Shown here: positions 1 to 9,151 of the stretch, one piece after another | Numbering within the stretch: the first letter of the stretch is position 1 | Layout of the letters: each line of letters begins with the position of its first letter | NCBI RefSeq assembly: GCF_903933125.1 | Contig: NZ_CAIZIZ010000473.1 | Location: 1-46,241 of the forward strand | Length of the DNA stretch: 46,241 bases | From: an uncultured Lamprocystis sp. | Lineage (GTDB): Bacteria; Pseudomonadota; Gammaproteobacteria; Chromatiales; Chromatiaceae | Reading direction: 5' to 3' | Translations under genes and position numbers: made by a program | The notes under the pieces: generated by a model | Told to the model about the DNA's origin: nothing | What the model saw: only the letters and a program-made list of their open reading frames with translations | The model's database searches: none

Positions 1-19
1 TCCGCGAAAAATCCAACCC

Positions 20-101
20 GTAGGAGCCCGCTTGCGGGCGACGGGTGGGGGCACAATGACGCGATTCCGGCAGGTCACGTCGCCCGCAAGCGGGCTCCTA
101 C
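20..101. repeat. REP-like inverted repeat pair (24-bp perfect arms)
   Basis: Positions 20-43 and 78-101 are exact reverse complements separated by 34 nt. Each arm carries its own internal palindrome around GCCCGCTTGCGGGC, so the unit can fold as two small hairpins or one long one. This is the architecture of REP/BIME intergenic elements. No coding sequence is seen here. Confidence 0.8.
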
Positions 102-176
102 GGAGCTTGGTTCTTGATAGCGTCTTATTCGGAAATCGCCTAAAGTCCGACAGGCTGCTAGAAAGTTAAAAACCAC

Positions 177-285
177 CGTTGTCGTTGTCGTTGTCGTTGT
201 CGTAATCGAGCTTATGATGCCGGCTATCGCATCGCATCGCATCGCATCGCACCGCGTCGTTTCGCTGTTCGAGCGTTGCAAGCTC
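177..285 (-). repeat. GTCGTT-ended intergenic element, copy A (truncated)
   Basis: An array of GTCGTT units runs into GTCGTAATCG at 177-208. On the minus strand the inner part reads GCTTGCAA, then GAAACGACGCGGTGCGA, then the CGATTACGAC end, matching copies B and D. The opposite end is missing; the copy fades out just before the ubiH start. Poly-threonine reading frames in this stretch are by-products of the repeat. Confidence 0.7.
226..250 (+). repeat. ATCGC pentanucleotide tandem repeat (5 copies)
   Basis: Five uninterrupted ATCGC units are followed by a degenerate ACCGC. The array sits inside element copy A and is absent from the homologous part of copies B and D, so it looks like a local expansion by slippage. 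Confidence 0.85.
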
Positions 286-306
286 TTCACATTCATTCGA
301 GCGTCC

Positions 307-1611
307 ATGCATCCAGAATCAAGCACCCGCCATCCCTCACCCGCCCCATGCCAGTCTCATTTCGATCTGGTGATCGTCGGCGGCGGGCTGATCGGCGGGT
401 CGCTGGCCTGTGCCCTGGCCGACACCGGGTTGCGGGTGGCCGTGGTGGAGGCGGTGGCGGCGGATGCCGCGGTCCAGCCGAGCTATGACGAACGGGTGAT
501 CGCCCTGTCTCTGGGCAGTCGTCGCATCCTGGGCGCCATCGGTGTGTGGGACGCGATTGCGCCGGAGGCGGAGCCCATCCTGCGGGTGCATATCGCCGAG
601 CGCGGCGGCTGTGGTACCACCCGGCTTGACCACGCCGAGTTGGGCGTCGCAGCACTGGGGTACGTGGCCAGCGCGCGCGCCATGGGCGCGGCCATCCGGG
701 CGGGTTTGGCGGCGGCGCCTCAGGTGGAATGGCTGTGCCCCGCACGCGTGATCAGCCAGCGGCTGCACGCCGACCGGGTGGATCTCGAGGTCCAGTGCGG
801 CGGCGAGACGCGCCGCCTGCATACGCGCCTCCTGGTGGCCGCGGACGGGGGCGATTCGCTGATCCGGCGCGACCAGGGGATCGCGGTCGAGGAGCGTCCC
901 TATGAACAGCAAGCCGTCATCACCACGGTGACACCGGACCGGCCGCTGACCGGCTGGGCCTTCGAACGCTTTACCGACACCGGGCCGCTGGCGCTGCTGC
1001 CCATGACCGGCGGGCGCTACTCGGTGGTCTGGACCTGTCGGGACACCGAGACCGCGGCGCTGCTGGGGCTGTCGGATGCCGACTTCCTGGCCCGCCTGCA
1101 GGGGCGCTTCGGGTTTCGGCTGGGCCGGTTGGGTCAGGCGGCACCGCGTCGCGCCTATCCGCTGAAGCTGCTGTTCACGCGCGAGACCGTCCGGCCGCGG
1201 CTGGTGCTCATCGGCAATGCCGCCCACACCCTGCATCCGGTGGCCGGTCAGGGGTTTAACCTGGGACTGCGCGACGTGGCCGCCCTGGCGGAGGTGCTGG
1301 CCCCCGTCGGCGAGCCGGTCGGCGCGCGCGGATTCGATCCGGGCGCGGCGACCGTGCTCGAGGCCTATCGCAGTTGGCGCGGGAACGATCAGCAGCGGAC
1401 GGCCGCCCTCACCGACACCCTGGCCCGGCTTTTCGTCAACCCTTGGCTGCCGCTGCGACTGGGGCGTAACCTGGGCCTGTTGGGGCTGGACCTGCTGCCG
1501 CCCGCGCGGCGCACGGTGGCGCGCCGTTTCATGGGCATCGGGGGCCGAGCGCCGCGTCTGGCGCGCGGTCTGCCCCTGAGTCGCAATCCAGCCGCGAATG
1601 AACGCCCATGA
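307..1611 (+). CDS. ubiH: UbiH-type FAD-dependent hydroxylase of ubiquinone biosynthesis
   Basis: A class A flavoprotein monooxygenase of 434 aa that would hydroxylate the ring of a polyprenylated ubiquinone precursor (2-octaprenyl-6-methoxyphenol hydroxylase in Escherichia coli). Seen: an N-terminal Rossmann FAD motif (VIVGGGLIGGSLA), and a C-terminal FAD site reading GNAAHTLHPVAGQGFNLGL, where Asn replaces the usual GD motif, as is typical of UbiH rather than UbiI/UbiF. I chose ATG 307 because the in-frame ATG at 214 would place the (ATCGC) repeat and element A inside the protein. The stop overlaps the next gene's start (ATGA), so the two hydroxylases are translationally coupled. The pepP gene that often precedes this pair is not in the window. 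Confidence 0.9.
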   Translation: MHPESSTRHPSPAPCQSHFDLVIVGGGLIGGSLACALADTGLRVAVVEAVAADAAVQPSYDERVIALSLGSRRILGAIGVWDAIAPEAEPILRVHIAERGGCGTTRLDHAELGVAALGYVASARAMGAAIRAGLAAAPQVEWLCPARVISQRLHADRVDLEVQCGGETRRLHTRLLVAADGGDSLIRRDQGIAVEERPYEQQAVITTVTPDRPLTGWAFERFTDTGPLALLPMTGGRYSVVWTCRDTETAALLGLSDADFLARLQGRFGFRLGRLGQAAPRRAYPLKLLFTRETVRPRLVLIGNAAHTLHPVAGQGFNLGLRDVAALAEVLAPVGEPVGARGFDPGAATVLEAYRSWRGNDQQRTAALTDTLARLFVNPWLPLRLGRNLGLLGLDLLPPARRTVARRFMGIGGRAPRLARGLPLSRNPAANERP

Positions 1612-2822
1612 ACACGAACTATGACTTGCTGGTCGTCGGCGGCGGCATGGTCGGTGCCGCCTTTGCCCTGGCTTGCTCGGGCAAGGGTCTCACGATCGGT
1701 GTGGTCGAGGCGCGCCCGCCGCGCCGCGCGTGGCCGGCCGGTGAGGTCGACCTGCGGGTCTCGGCCCTGTCGCGCGCCAGTGAGCGGATGCTGGCGCGAC
1801 TGGGTGCCTGGGAGCGCATCGGCGATCTGGGCGCCAGCCCGTACCGGCAGATGCGGGTCTGGGACGCCATCGGCGGCGGCAGCATCCAGTTCGACAGCGC
1901 GGACCTGGGCGAACCGGACCTGGGGCACATCGTCGAGAATCGGGTGATTCAACTGGCGCTCTGGGAGCGGCTGGAGTCACTGCCGGACCTGACGCTGATT
2001 TGTCCGGCGAGCATCGCCGAGCTGGAGCGCACGGCCGACGGCCCCGCGCTGGTGCTGGCCGATGGGCGGCGCCTGGGGGCGCGGCTGCTGGTGGCCGCGG
2101 ATGGCCGTGATTCGCTGATCCGCGACCTGGCAAGTATCCCCACCCAAGGGTGGGATTACGATCAACGCGCCATCGTCGCCACGGTCGTCACGGCCCAGTG
2201 GCACCAGGACACTGCCTGGCAGCGCTTCCTGCCGACCGGACCCCTGGCCTTCCTGCCCCTGCGCGACGGGCGTTGCTCCATCGTGTGGTCGGCCGACGGG
2301 TCACGGGCGGATGACCTGCTGGCGCTGGATGATGCCGCGTTCGGTCAGGCGCTCACCGACGCCTTCGAGCGCCGTCTGGGCCAGGTCCGGGTCGATGGCC
2401 CGCGGGCCTCGGTGGCGTTGCGTTTACAGCATGCGCAACGCTACGTGGAGTCGGGGCTCGCACTGATCGGCGATGCCGCCCACGCGATCCACCCCTTGGC
2501 AGGGCAGGGGGTCAACCTGGGCTTGCTCGATGCCGCTGAACTGGTGGCTGCTCTGGAACTGGCGTTGGAACGTGGTCGCGACCTCGCATCACTGTGGACT
2601 CTGCGCCGTTACGAGCGTGCCCGCCGCGGCGACAATCTGGCGATGTTGGCCGCGATGGACGGGTTCAAGCGTCTGTTCGGAAATGACATCGCACCGGTGG
2701 CCGCGCTCCGCGGTTGGGGGCTCGATCTGACCGACCGGGCGGTGCCCCTGAAGCGACGCTTCATGGACCGGGCCTTGGGTCTGAATCCCGGTCTGCCGCC
2801 GTTGGCGCGGCCCTGGAAATAA
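1608..2822 (+). CDS. ubiI: UbiI/VisC-family FAD-dependent ubiquinone hydroxylase
   Basis: A 404-aa paralogue of the upstream gene. The FAD motif VVGGGMVGAAFA is at the N-terminus, the family RDSLIR segment is near residue 170, and a canonical GDAAHAIHPLAGQGVNLGL motif lies near residue 290. The intact GD motif separates it from UbiH and points to UbiI/UbiF; 2-octaprenylphenol hydroxylase (UbiI) is the commonest partner of UbiH in gammaproteobacteria. Which ring carbon it attacks cannot be decided from sequence. It starts within the stop of ubiH, so both come from one mRNA. Confidence 0.85.
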   Translation: MNTNYDLLVVGGGMVGAAFALACSGKGLTIGVVEARPPRRAWPAGEVDLRVSALSRASERMLARLGAWERIGDLGASPYRQMRVWDAIGGGSIQFDSADLGEPDLGHIVENRVIQLALWERLESLPDLTLICPASIAELERTADGPALVLADGRRLGARLLVAADGRDSLIRDLASIPTQGWDYDQRAIVATVVTAQWHQDTAWQRFLPTGPLAFLPLRDGRCSIVWSADGSRADDLLALDDAAFGQALTDAFERRLGQVRVDGPRASVALRLQHAQRYVESGLALIGDAAHAIHPLAGQGVNLGLLDAAELVAALELALERGRDLASLWTLRRYERARRGDNLAMLAAMDGFKRLFGNDIAPVAALRGWGLDLTDRAVPLKRRFMDRALGLNPGLPPLARPWK

Positions 2823-2985
2823 TTAGACTTGGAGTGGGCGCACATTTTGGGTAGCCTTGCGCCCGGTCCGGGCCGACGTAACGGCTGGCGCGACACGCGA
2901 CGGTCATGCGTAGCGTTCGGCGCCCGATCAGCGCCGGTTGCGCTGTGACCCGATCCCCTGGTTTCGTTCCGAGTGTTGAGATCCT

Positions 2986-3348
2986 ATGGCATCAGTTCCG
3001 GACATCACCGACACCGAACGCTGGGTTATTCAGACGACCCTGCGGGAGCGCTACGGGCGGGATCCCGCGTATCAGTTGGCGGATGCCGATATCCGGCTGC
3101 ATGCGGCCGATCGGGAGCTGACGACTTGCCCCGTGTTTTTCTGGCAAGCCGAGGACGGCTGCAGTTTCGTCCTTTTCAAGACTGGCGAGCAGCAGTATCG
3201 ATGTCAGTTTTTCTATAAACCTTACAAACAGATGGGCACGGGTATCGAGGAGTACGACGACTTGGCCGAGTGTGCCGTGGCGATTCTGCAGGCCCAGGCC
3301 GACTACGCGGCTGAACAACGCGGCGACCTGCCGCACGCCGGCCCTTGA
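2986..3348 (+). CDS. Conserved small hypothetical protein
   Basis: An unrecognised 120-aa cytosolic protein with no signal peptide or membrane segment. It is rich in aromatic and acidic residues (FFWQAEDGCSFVLFKTG in the middle), consistent with a small alpha/beta domain. It lies between ubiI and the PPi-PFK gene on the same strand with ordinary codon usage. The ribosome binding site before ATG 2986 is weak (TGAGATCCT). Function unknown. Confidence 0.6.
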   Translation: MASVPDITDTERWVIQTTLRERYGRDPAYQLADADIRLHAADRELTTCPVFFWQAEDGCSFVLFKTGEQQYRCQFFYKPYKQMGTGIEEYDDLAECAVAILQAQADYAAEQRGDLPHAGP

Positions 3349-3456
3349 GTGCTGAGATCATGCCCACTGCAGCCGTCGGCAACCGGTACGACGCCATGGC
3401 GGGACTGGCGGGCGCAGTAAGAACAATTCGAGACTGAACCAAACGAGGGGAGACCA

Positions 3457-4710
3457 ATGACCGCGAAGAATGCCTTTTATGCCCAATCCGGCGGCGTCAC
3501 GGCCGTGATCAATGCCTCGGCCTGCGGCGTGATCGAGACCGCCCGTGCGCATCCGGACAAGATCGCCAATGTCTACGCCGGACGCAACGGGATCATCGGC
3601 GCGCTCACCGAGGATCTGATCGACACCAACCTGGAGTCCGCCGAGAACATCGCGGCCCTGCGCTACACACCCTCGGGTGCGTTCGGTTCCTGCCGCTACA
3701 AGCTCAAGAGCCTGGAGGCGAACAAGCGCGAGTACGAGCGTCTGATCGAGGTCTTCAAGGCGCATGACATCGGCTATTTCTTCTACAACGGCGGCGGCGA
3801 TTCGGCCGACACCTGCTTCAAGGTGTCGCAACTCTCCGCCACCCTGGGCTACCCGGTCCAGGCCATCCATGTGCCGAAAACGGTGGACAACGACCTGCCG
3901 ATTACCGACAACTGCCCCGGTTTCGGGTCGGTGGCCAAGTACATCGCCACCTCGACGCTCGAGGCCTCGATCGACGTACGCTCGATGTGCGCCACCTCCA
4001 CCAAGATCTTCGTGATCGAGGTGATGGGGCGTCATGCCGGCTGGATCGCCGCCGCCGGCGCCCTGGTGGCCGATCAGGGTATTCCGGTCGTCACCCTGTT
4101 CCCGGAGGTGGAGTTCGATCAGAAGCGGTTTCTGGCCGCGGTCAAGGCCAAGGTGGCGGCGCATGGGTTTTGCACCATCTGTGTCTCCGAGGGCTGTCAC
4201 TGGCCCGACGGACGCTTCCTGGCCGAGCAGGGGACGCGCGACGCCTTCGGCCACGCCCAACTCGGCGGGGCCGCCCCGGTGGTCGCCAACATGATCAAGG
4301 AGGCCATGGGCCTGAAATTCCACTGGGCGGTGGCCGACTATCTCCAGCGGGCGGCCCGCCATCTGGCTTCCAAGTCGGACGTGGAACAGGCCTATGCCCT
4401 GGGCAAGGCGGCGGTGGAGTACGCCATCGCCGGCCACGGCTCCATCATGCCCACGGTGGTGCGCAAGTCCTCGTCTCCCTATGTCTGGGAGATCGGCCAG
4501 GCGCCGCTGTCGGCGGTGGCCAATGTCGAGAAGTTCATGCCCAAGGACTATATTTCCGAGGACGGTTTCGGCATCACCGACAAGTGCCGCGAGTATCTGT
4601 ATCCGCTCATCCAAGGGGAGGACTACCCGCCTTACGAGAACGGCCTGCCCAAGTATGTCACCCTGAAGAACGCTCCGGTCGCGCGCCGGCTCGGTGCGTT
4701 CACACTGTGA
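3457..4710 (+). CDS. pfp: Pyrophosphate-dependent 6-phosphofructokinase
   Basis: Reversibly phosphorylates fructose 6-phosphate with PPi as donor, allowing glycolytic or gluconeogenic (and Calvin cycle) flux without ATP. The 417-aa protein has GGGDSADT at 112-119, PKTVDND at 140-146 and MGRHAGW at 190-196. Asp115 and Lys141 occupy positions where ATP-using enzymes have Gly (GGDGS and PGTIDND); these are the accepted markers of PPi use. A strong ribosome site (GAGGGGAG) precedes ATG 3457. Downstream lie a small protein, the H+-PPase and a soluble PPase, so the context concerns pyrophosphate. A related PPi-PFK/H+-PPase association is known in methanotrophs such as Methylococcus. Some PPi-PFKs also act on sedoheptulose 7-phosphate; sequence cannot settle this. 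Confidence 0.93.
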   Translation: MTAKNAFYAQSGGVTAVINASACGVIETARAHPDKIANVYAGRNGIIGALTEDLIDTNLESAENIAALRYTPSGAFGSCRYKLKSLEANKREYERLIEVFKAHDIGYFFYNGGGDSADTCFKVSQLSATLGYPVQAIHVPKTVDNDLPITDNCPGFGSVAKYIATSTLEASIDVRSMCATSTKIFVIEVMGRHAGWIAAAGALVADQGIPVVTLFPEVEFDQKRFLAAVKAKVAAHGFCTICVSEGCHWPDGRFLAEQGTRDAFGHAQLGGAAPVVANMIKEAMGLKFHWAVADYLQRAARHLASKSDVEQAYALGKAAVEYAIAGHGSIMPTVVRKSSSPYVWEIGQAPLSAVANVEKFMPKDYISEDGFGITDKCREYLYPLIQGEDYPPYENGLPKYVTLKNAPVARRLGAFTL

Positions 4711-4719
4711 CATGCCTGG

Positions 4720-4747
4720 TCGGCAGGGGGTCGCTGCCTCCTGCCGA
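4720..4747 (+). other. Intergenic hairpin downstream of pfp
   Basis: TCGGCAGG (4720-4727) pairs with CCTGCCGA (4740-4747) across a 12-nt loop just after the pfp stop. No U-tract follows, so it is more likely an mRNA-stabilising or partial attenuating hairpin than a full terminator. Confidence 0.4.
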
Positions 4748-4779
4748 GGCCCGGCTTGCATCATAAGAAAAGGCCCGCC

Positions 4780-5007
4780 ATGACCCTCGACCAGGCGCGT
4801 GACTTGATCCGGACCCAGTTGCAGTTCGGCGGCGGCTATAACCGCAACGCTGTTAGGCTTATGCTGGGAGAGATCGGTCGCGCGCACGGCCAGGGGGCGG
4901 TGGACGGGCTGATCCGGGAACTGGGGCTTGAGGCCGCCTTTGGTCTGAAGCCCGGAACCGATTTCAGCGGGGTCGGCCGCCCGCCGGGCCCAAACCCGCA
5001 AACCTAG
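4780..5007 (+). CDS. Small hypothetical protein between PPi-PFK and H+-PPase
   Basis: A 75-aa protein that I do not recognise. The N-terminal two thirds look helical (MTLDQARDLIRTQLQFGG, then AHGQGAVDGLIRELGLE) and the tail is Gly/Pro-rich. There is no membrane segment. ATG 4780 is chosen over an in-frame TTG at 4756; AGAAAAGG upstream can serve as ribosome site. It ends 39 nt before hppA and is probably cotranscribed with pfp and hppA. Its position suggests an accessory or regulatory role in PPi metabolism, which is inference only. Confidence 0.6.
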   Translation: MTLDQARDLIRTQLQFGGGYNRNAVRLMLGEIGRAHGQGAVDGLIRELGLEAAFGLKPGTDFSGVGRPPGPNPQT

Positions 5008-5046
5008 CCCATTTCAGGGTTTTAATGATCGAGGAGTCACGTCACT

Positions 5047-7071
5047 ATGTCATCGTTCGGTACGACTTTTGCCATCCTGTGCGCCCTGGTGGCGATCGGG
5101 TATGGCCTCTGGTCAGTCAAGTGGATACTCGCGTTGCCCGACGGCACCGCGCGGATGCGCGAGATTGCCGCCGCCATTCAAGAGGGCGCCCAGGCCTACC
5201 TCAATCGCCAGTACACCACCATCGCCATGGTCGGCGGTGCGCTCGCCGTCCTCATCCTGCTCTTTCTGGGCTGGGAGACCGCGCTCGGCTTCGTGATCGG
5301 TGCGGTGCTCTCCGGGGCCACCGGCTATATCGGCATGTACATCTCGGTGCGCTCCAACGTGCGCACCGCCCAAGCCGCCCATAACGGCCTTGACGCCGCC
5401 CTTCAGGTCGCCTTCCGTGGCGGCGCCATCACCGGTCTGCTCGTGGTCGGTCTGGGGCTCTTGGGCGTCGCCGGCTATTACGCCCTGCTGGGCGGTGCCG
5501 ATCCGCTCAAACAGGACGCCATCCTGCACGCCCTGGTCGGTCTCGGCTTCGGCGGCTCCTTGATCTCGATTTTCGCCCGGTTGGGCGGCGGCATCTTCAC
5601 CAAGGGCGCCGACGTGGGCGCTGACCTGGTGGGCAAGGTCGAGGCCGGCATCCCCGAGGATGACCCACGCAACCCGGCGGTCATCGCCGACAATGTGGGC
5701 GACAATGTCGGCGACTGCGCCGGTATGGCCGCTGACCTCTTCGAGACCTATGCGGTGACCACGGTCGCCACCATGCTGCTCGGCTGGCTCCTGATCAAGG
5801 ACACCAACGCCGTCGTCTTCCCGCTGGTCTTGGGCGGCGTGTCCATCATCGCCTCGGTCGTCGGCACCTTCTTCGTCAAGGCGAAGGAAGGCGAGAAGAT
5901 CATGAACGCCCTCTATCGCGGCCTGATCGTGGCCGGCGGCATCGCCGCGGTGGCCTTCCTGCCCCTGACCTTCCTGTTCAACCCGATCGGCAGCGGCGAG
6001 TATGCGGCGGCCCACAGCAACTTTTCCCTGTACCTGGCCGCGCTGGTCGGTCTGGCCCTGACCGGACTGCTGGTGGTCATCACCGAGTATTACACCGCCA
6101 CCGAGTACGCCCCGGTGCGTCACATCGCCGCCGCCTCCCAGACCGGTCATGCCACCAACATCATCGCCGGCCTCGGCGTCTCCATGAAGGCGACCGCCGC
6201 GCCGGTGCTGGTCATCTGCCTGGCGATTCTCGCCTCCTACTGGCTCGGCGGACTCTACGGCATCGCCATCGCCGCCACCGCCATGCTCTCCATGACCGGC
6301 ATCATCGTGGCCCTCGACGCCTATGGCCCGATCACCGACAACGCCGGCGGTATCGCCGAGATGGCCAAGATGGACGAGAAGATCCGCGCCATCACCGACC
6401 CGCTGGACGCCGTGGGCAACACCACCAAGGCCGTCACCAAGGGCTATGCCATCGGCTCCGCCGGTCTGGCGGCCCTGGTCCTGTTCGCCGACTACACCCA
6501 TGCGCTGGGCGGCACGACGGAGTTCAGTCTGAATGATCCCATGGTCATCATCGGGCTCTTCATCGGCGGCATGGTGCCCTATCTGTTCGGCGCCATGGCC
6601 ATGGAGGCGGTCGGTCGCGCGGCCGGCGGCATCGTGAACGAGGTTCGTCGTCAGTTCCGCGAGATGCCTGGGATCATGGCCGGCACCCAGAAGCCGGATT
6701 ATTCCCGCGCCGTGGACATGCTGACCAAGGACGCCATCCGCGAAATGCTGATCCCCTCCCTGCTGCCGGTGGGCCTGCCCATCCTGGTCGGCCTGATCTT
6801 AGGCCCCATCGCCCTGGGCGGCATGCTGATCGGCACCATCGTCACCGGTCTCTTCGTGGCCATCTCCATGACCGCCGGCGGCGGTGCCTGGGACAATGCC
6901 AAGAAGTATATCGAGGACGGCAACTTCGGCGGCAAGGGGTCCGAGACCCACAAGGCGGCGGTCACCGGTGACACTGTCGGCGACCCCTACAAAGACACCG
7001 CCGGCCCGGCCGTGAACCCGCTGATCAAGATCATCAACATCGTGGCACTGCTGATCGTGCCCTTGTTGTAG
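5047..7071 (+). CDS. hppA: K+-independent membrane proton-pumping pyrophosphatase
   Basis: A membrane H+-PPase of 674 aa with about 16 hydrophobic segments, coupling PPi hydrolysis to proton export or, in reverse, making PPi from the photosynthetic proton gradient. The substrate site [11 protein letters not shown] and the acidic loop [13 protein letters not shown] are intact. In [10 protein letters not shown], Lys follows GNTT where K+-dependent enzymes carry Ala; this is the accepted marker of K+-independent pumps such as that of Rhodospirillum rubrum. GAGGAG precedes ATG 5047. With PPi-PFK upstream, the pair links carbon flux to membrane energy through PPi. Confidence 0.97.
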   Translation: MSSFGTTFAILCALVAIGYGLWSVKWILALPDGTARMREIAAAIQEGAQAYLNRQYTTIAMVGGALAVLILLFLGWETALGFVIGAVLSGATGYIGMYISVRSNVRTAQAAHNGLDAALQVAFRGGAITGLLVVGLGLLGVAGYYALLGGADPLKQDAILHALVGLGFGGSLISIFARLGGGIFTKGADVGADLVGKVEAGIPEDDPRNPAVIADNVGDNVGDCAGMAADLFETYAVTTVATMLLGWLLIKDTNAVVFPLVLGGVSIIASVVGTFFVKAKEGEKIMNALYRGLIVAGGIAAVAFLPLTFLFNPIGSGEYAAAHSNFSLYLAALVGLALTGLLVVITEYYTATEYAPVRHIAAASQTGHATNIIAGLGVSMKATAAPVLVICLAILASYWLGGLYGIAIAATAMLSMTGIIVALDAYGPITDNAGGIAEMAKMDEKIRAITDPLDAVGNTTKAVTKGYAIGSAGLAALVLFADYTHALGGTTEFSLNDPMVIIGLFIGGMVPYLFGAMAMEAVGRAAGGIVNEVRRQFREMPGIMAGTQKPDYSRAVDMLTKDAIREMLIPSLLPVGLPILVGLILGPIALGGMLIGTIVTGLFVAISMTAGGGAWDNAKKYIEDGNFGGKGSETHKAAVTGDTVGDPYKDTAGPAVNPLIKIINIVALLIVPLL

Positions 7072-7081
7072 TCGATCCTGC

Positions 7082-7110
7082 TGTCCGGGGCGCGACTCGC
7101 GTCCCGGACA
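7082..7110 (+). other. Hairpin immediately after hppA
   Basis: TGTCCGGG (7082-7089) pairs with CCCGGACA (7103-7110) 10 nt after the hppA stop. No T-run follows. It probably protects the 3' end or assists the terminator 40 nt further on. Confidence 0.5.
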
Positions 7111-7148
7111 ATGCAGTCGGCGTCGGCAGCCATGCCGACGCCCTTTAC

Positions 7149-7175
7149 AAGGCCCGCAAGGGCCTTTTTTCTTTT
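7149..7175 (+). terminator. Rho-independent terminator of the pfp-hppA unit
   Basis: AAGGCCC (7149-7155) pairs with GGGCCTT (7160-7166) across a GCAA tetraloop and is followed directly by a T-rich run (TTTTCTTTT). This is the clearest intrinsic terminator in the window and separates hppA from ppa. Confidence 0.88.
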
Positions 7176-7223
7176 GTCAGCCGGGACCTGATCGGACGCT
7201 CAGTCGCCCGGAAATCCCCACCA

Positions 7224-7255
7224 TTGGGATTTACGGGGGGTTTTTGGCATACAAT
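7224..7255 (+). promoter_or_regulatory. Possible ppa promoter
   Basis: TTGGGA at 7224-7229 and TACAAT at 7250-7255 resemble sigma-70 elements, but the 20-nt spacing is too long for a good promoter. They sit between the hppA terminator and ppa, where a promoter is needed. Weak call. Confidence 0.25.
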
Positions 7256-7348
7256 TGGACCGATTGGCGCCGAGGCGGGACCCCTGAGGGTCCTGTGCCT
7301 TTTTGTGCCTTTTCCCGTCACCCTTTTCAGTTCCCACGAGGTCGAGTC

Positions 7349-7897
7349 ATGGATCTTTCGAAGGTCTCCCGCGGCGCTAATGTTCCAAATGAAATCAATG
7401 TCATCATTGAGATTCCGTCCCACTCCGATCCGGTCAAGTACGAGATGGACAAGACCACCGGGGCCATGTTCGTGGACCGCTTCATGTCCACCGCCATGCA
7501 CTATCCCTGCAACTACGGCTATGTGCCCCATACCTTGTCCTCCGACGGCGACCCGGTCGACGTGCTGGTCATGACGCCCTACCCCCTGATCTCGGGCTCG
7601 GTCATCAAGTGCCGGCCGGTTGGCGTGCTGACCATGACGGATGAGTCCGGCGATGACGCCAAGATCCTGGCCCTGCCGATCGATAAGCTCTATAAGGGCT
7701 TCCGCAACGTCGAGAGCTTCCGCGACCTGCCGGTGCATATGCTCGACCAGATTGCCCACTTTTTTGAGCATTACAAAGACCTGGATGAGGGTAAGTGGGT
7801 CCGCGTCGGCGGTTGGGGCGGAGTGGACGAAGCGCGGGCCGAGATCATGGCCAGCGTGACGATGTTCGAGGAAGCCCCGGAGAAGCCGGCGTTCTAA
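7349..7897 (+). CDS. ppa: Soluble family I inorganic pyrophosphatase
   Basis: Cytoplasmic PPase of 182 aa that hydrolyses PPi to drive biosynthesis. The signature DGDPVDVLV, with the three metal-binding aspartates, lies near residue 70, and the family features KYE and YPCNYGYVP precede it. ATG 7349 is chosen because it fits the family N-terminus and has an upstream CACGAGG; an upstream in-frame start at 7244 would add 35 residues not expected for the family. A strong irreversible PPase next to a PPi-using PFK and a PPi-synthesising pump is paradoxical unless it is regulated, since it would drain the same PPi pool. It has its own transcription unit after the terminator. Confidence 0.95.
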   Translation: MDLSKVSRGANVPNEINVIIEIPSHSDPVKYEMDKTTGAMFVDRFMSTAMHYPCNYGYVPHTLSSDGDPVDVLVMTPYPLISGSVIKCRPVGVLTMTDESGDDAKILALPIDKLYKGFRNVESFRDLPVHMLDQIAHFFEHYKDLDEGKWVRVGGWGGVDEARAEIMASVTMFEEAPEKPAF

Positions 7898-7919
7898 GGC
7901 GATTTCCGTCCAATTCGCG

Positions 7920-8429
7920 ATGTCCCAACTGACGCACTTCAATGCCGCGGGCGAGGCCCACATGGTGGACCTGGGCGCCAAGGCGGTCACCCGCCGGGTG
8001 GCGGTCGCGGAGGGCTGGATCCGGATGCTGCCGGCAACCCTGGCCCTGATCGCCGCGGGTGGGCACAAGAAGGGGGATGTGCTCGGCGTTGCCCGCATCG
8101 CCGGGATCATGGGCGCCAAGCGGACGGCCGACCTGGTGCCCCTGTGCCACCCTCTGGCGTTGACCGGGGTGGAGATCGCGCTCGATGTCCGCACCGCGGC
8201 AGCGGCTGTCTACTGCCGTGCCAGGGTTGAAACCACCGGCCAAACCGGTGTTGAAATGGAGGCCCTGTGCGCTGTCCAGATCAGTCTGTTGACGATCTAC
8301 GACATGTGCAAAGCGGTGGACCGCGGGATGACCATCGAACAGGTGCGTCTGCTTGAAAAGGCCGGCGGCAAGTCGGGTGCCTGGTCGCGGTCCACCGACG
8401 GGACCGGCGCGACCGAGGTGACTGTCTGA
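7920..8429 (+). CDS. moaC: Cyclic pyranopterin monophosphate synthase MoaC
   Basis: Catalyses the second half of the first step of molybdenum cofactor biosynthesis, forming cyclic pyranopterin monophosphate from the MoaA product. The 169-aa protein has the family motifs LCHPL (near residue 76), [10 protein letters not shown] and [11 protein letters not shown] with the catalytic Lys/Asp. In most homologues the second motif reads EALTAV. moaA and other moa genes are not in the window. The stop overlaps the engB start. Confidence 0.95.
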   Translation: MSQLTHFNAAGEAHMVDLGAKAVTRRVAVAEGWIRMLPATLALIAAGGHKKGDVLGVARIAGIMGAKRTADLVPLCHPLALTGVEIALDVRTAAAAVYCRARVETTGQTGVEMEALCAVQISLLTIYDMCKAVDRGMTIEQVRLLEKAGGKSGAWSRSTDGTGATEVTV

Positions 8430-9079
8430 TGAATTCCTTCTATCAAGGCGCGCAGTTTCTGACTGCCGCCACACGGTTCGACCAGGCGCCCGAGGATCAT
8501 GGGCGCGAGGTGGTCTTCGCCGGCCGCTCCAATGCCGGCAAGTCCAGTGCCATCAACGCCATCTGCCATCAACGCGCGCTCGCGCGGACCAGCAAGACGC
8601 CGGGCCGCACCCAGCAGTTGATCTTTTTTCGACTCGACGACGAGCGCCGACTGGTGGATCTGCCGGGCTATGGCTACGCGCGGGTGTCCGAATCGATCAA
8701 ACTGGAGTGGCAGACGCATATGGCGGAGTTCCTCGAGCGCCGTCAGGCACTCGCCGGACTGGTCATTGTGATGGATATCCGTCATCCGCTGACGGACTAT
8801 GACCGGCAGATGTTGGCCTGGGGGCGACGTGCCGGCCTGCCGGTGCTGCTGCTCCTCACCAAGGCCGACAAGCTCAAGCGCGGGGCGGTGCTCGCCGCGC
8901 AACTCGGTGTGGCGCGTGAGACGGCCGCGGCGGACGGGCCGGTCGAGGTGTTGACCTTCTCGGCCATGGAGCGGACCGGGGTGGAGGCGGTGCAGGCCGT
9001 GCTTGACCGCTGGCTCGGGGTGGCGGGGTTGTCGGATGGCGCAGCGAATCCGGATCCGGTCGCAAACGAAGGCGAATGA
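8429..9079 (+). CDS. engB: Ribosome biogenesis GTPase EngB/YihA
   Basis: A 216-aa TRAFAC-class GTPase of the EngB/YsxC family, which acts in late 50S subunit assembly. G motifs are visible: GRSNAGKSS (G1, near residue 30), the Thr in GRTQQL (G2), DLPGYGYA (G3), TKADK (G4) and FSAMERTG (G5). The TGATG overlap with moaC (8427-8431) shows translational coupling. Length is normal for the family. Confidence 0.96.
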   Translation: MNSFYQGAQFLTAATRFDQAPEDHGREVVFAGRSNAGKSSAINAICHQRALARTSKTPGRTQQLIFFRLDDERRLVDLPGYGYARVSESIKLEWQTHMAEFLERRQALAGLVIVMDIRHPLTDYDRQMLAWGRRAGLPVLLLLTKADKLKRGAVLAAQLGVARETAAADGPVEVLTFSAMERTGVEAVQAVLDRWLGVAGLSDGAANPDPVANEGE

Positions 9080-9151
9080 ACCTGAACTGAGCGGTCAGCG
9101 CTGGCCGCTCGTTGCGAGCCGCGGACCCGTGCGGGTCCGCAACCCGCTGGA

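Noticed and set aside
3358-5001. Long minus-strand open frame (547 codons)
   Set aside because: It is antisense to the PPi-PFK gene, rich in His/Gly/Arg, and shows no domain. It arises from the codon bias of the real gene.
5113-6501. Minus-strand open frame of 462 codons opposite hppA
   Set aside because: His/Asp/Gly-rich composition typical of the complement of a GC-rich membrane-protein gene; no family motif.
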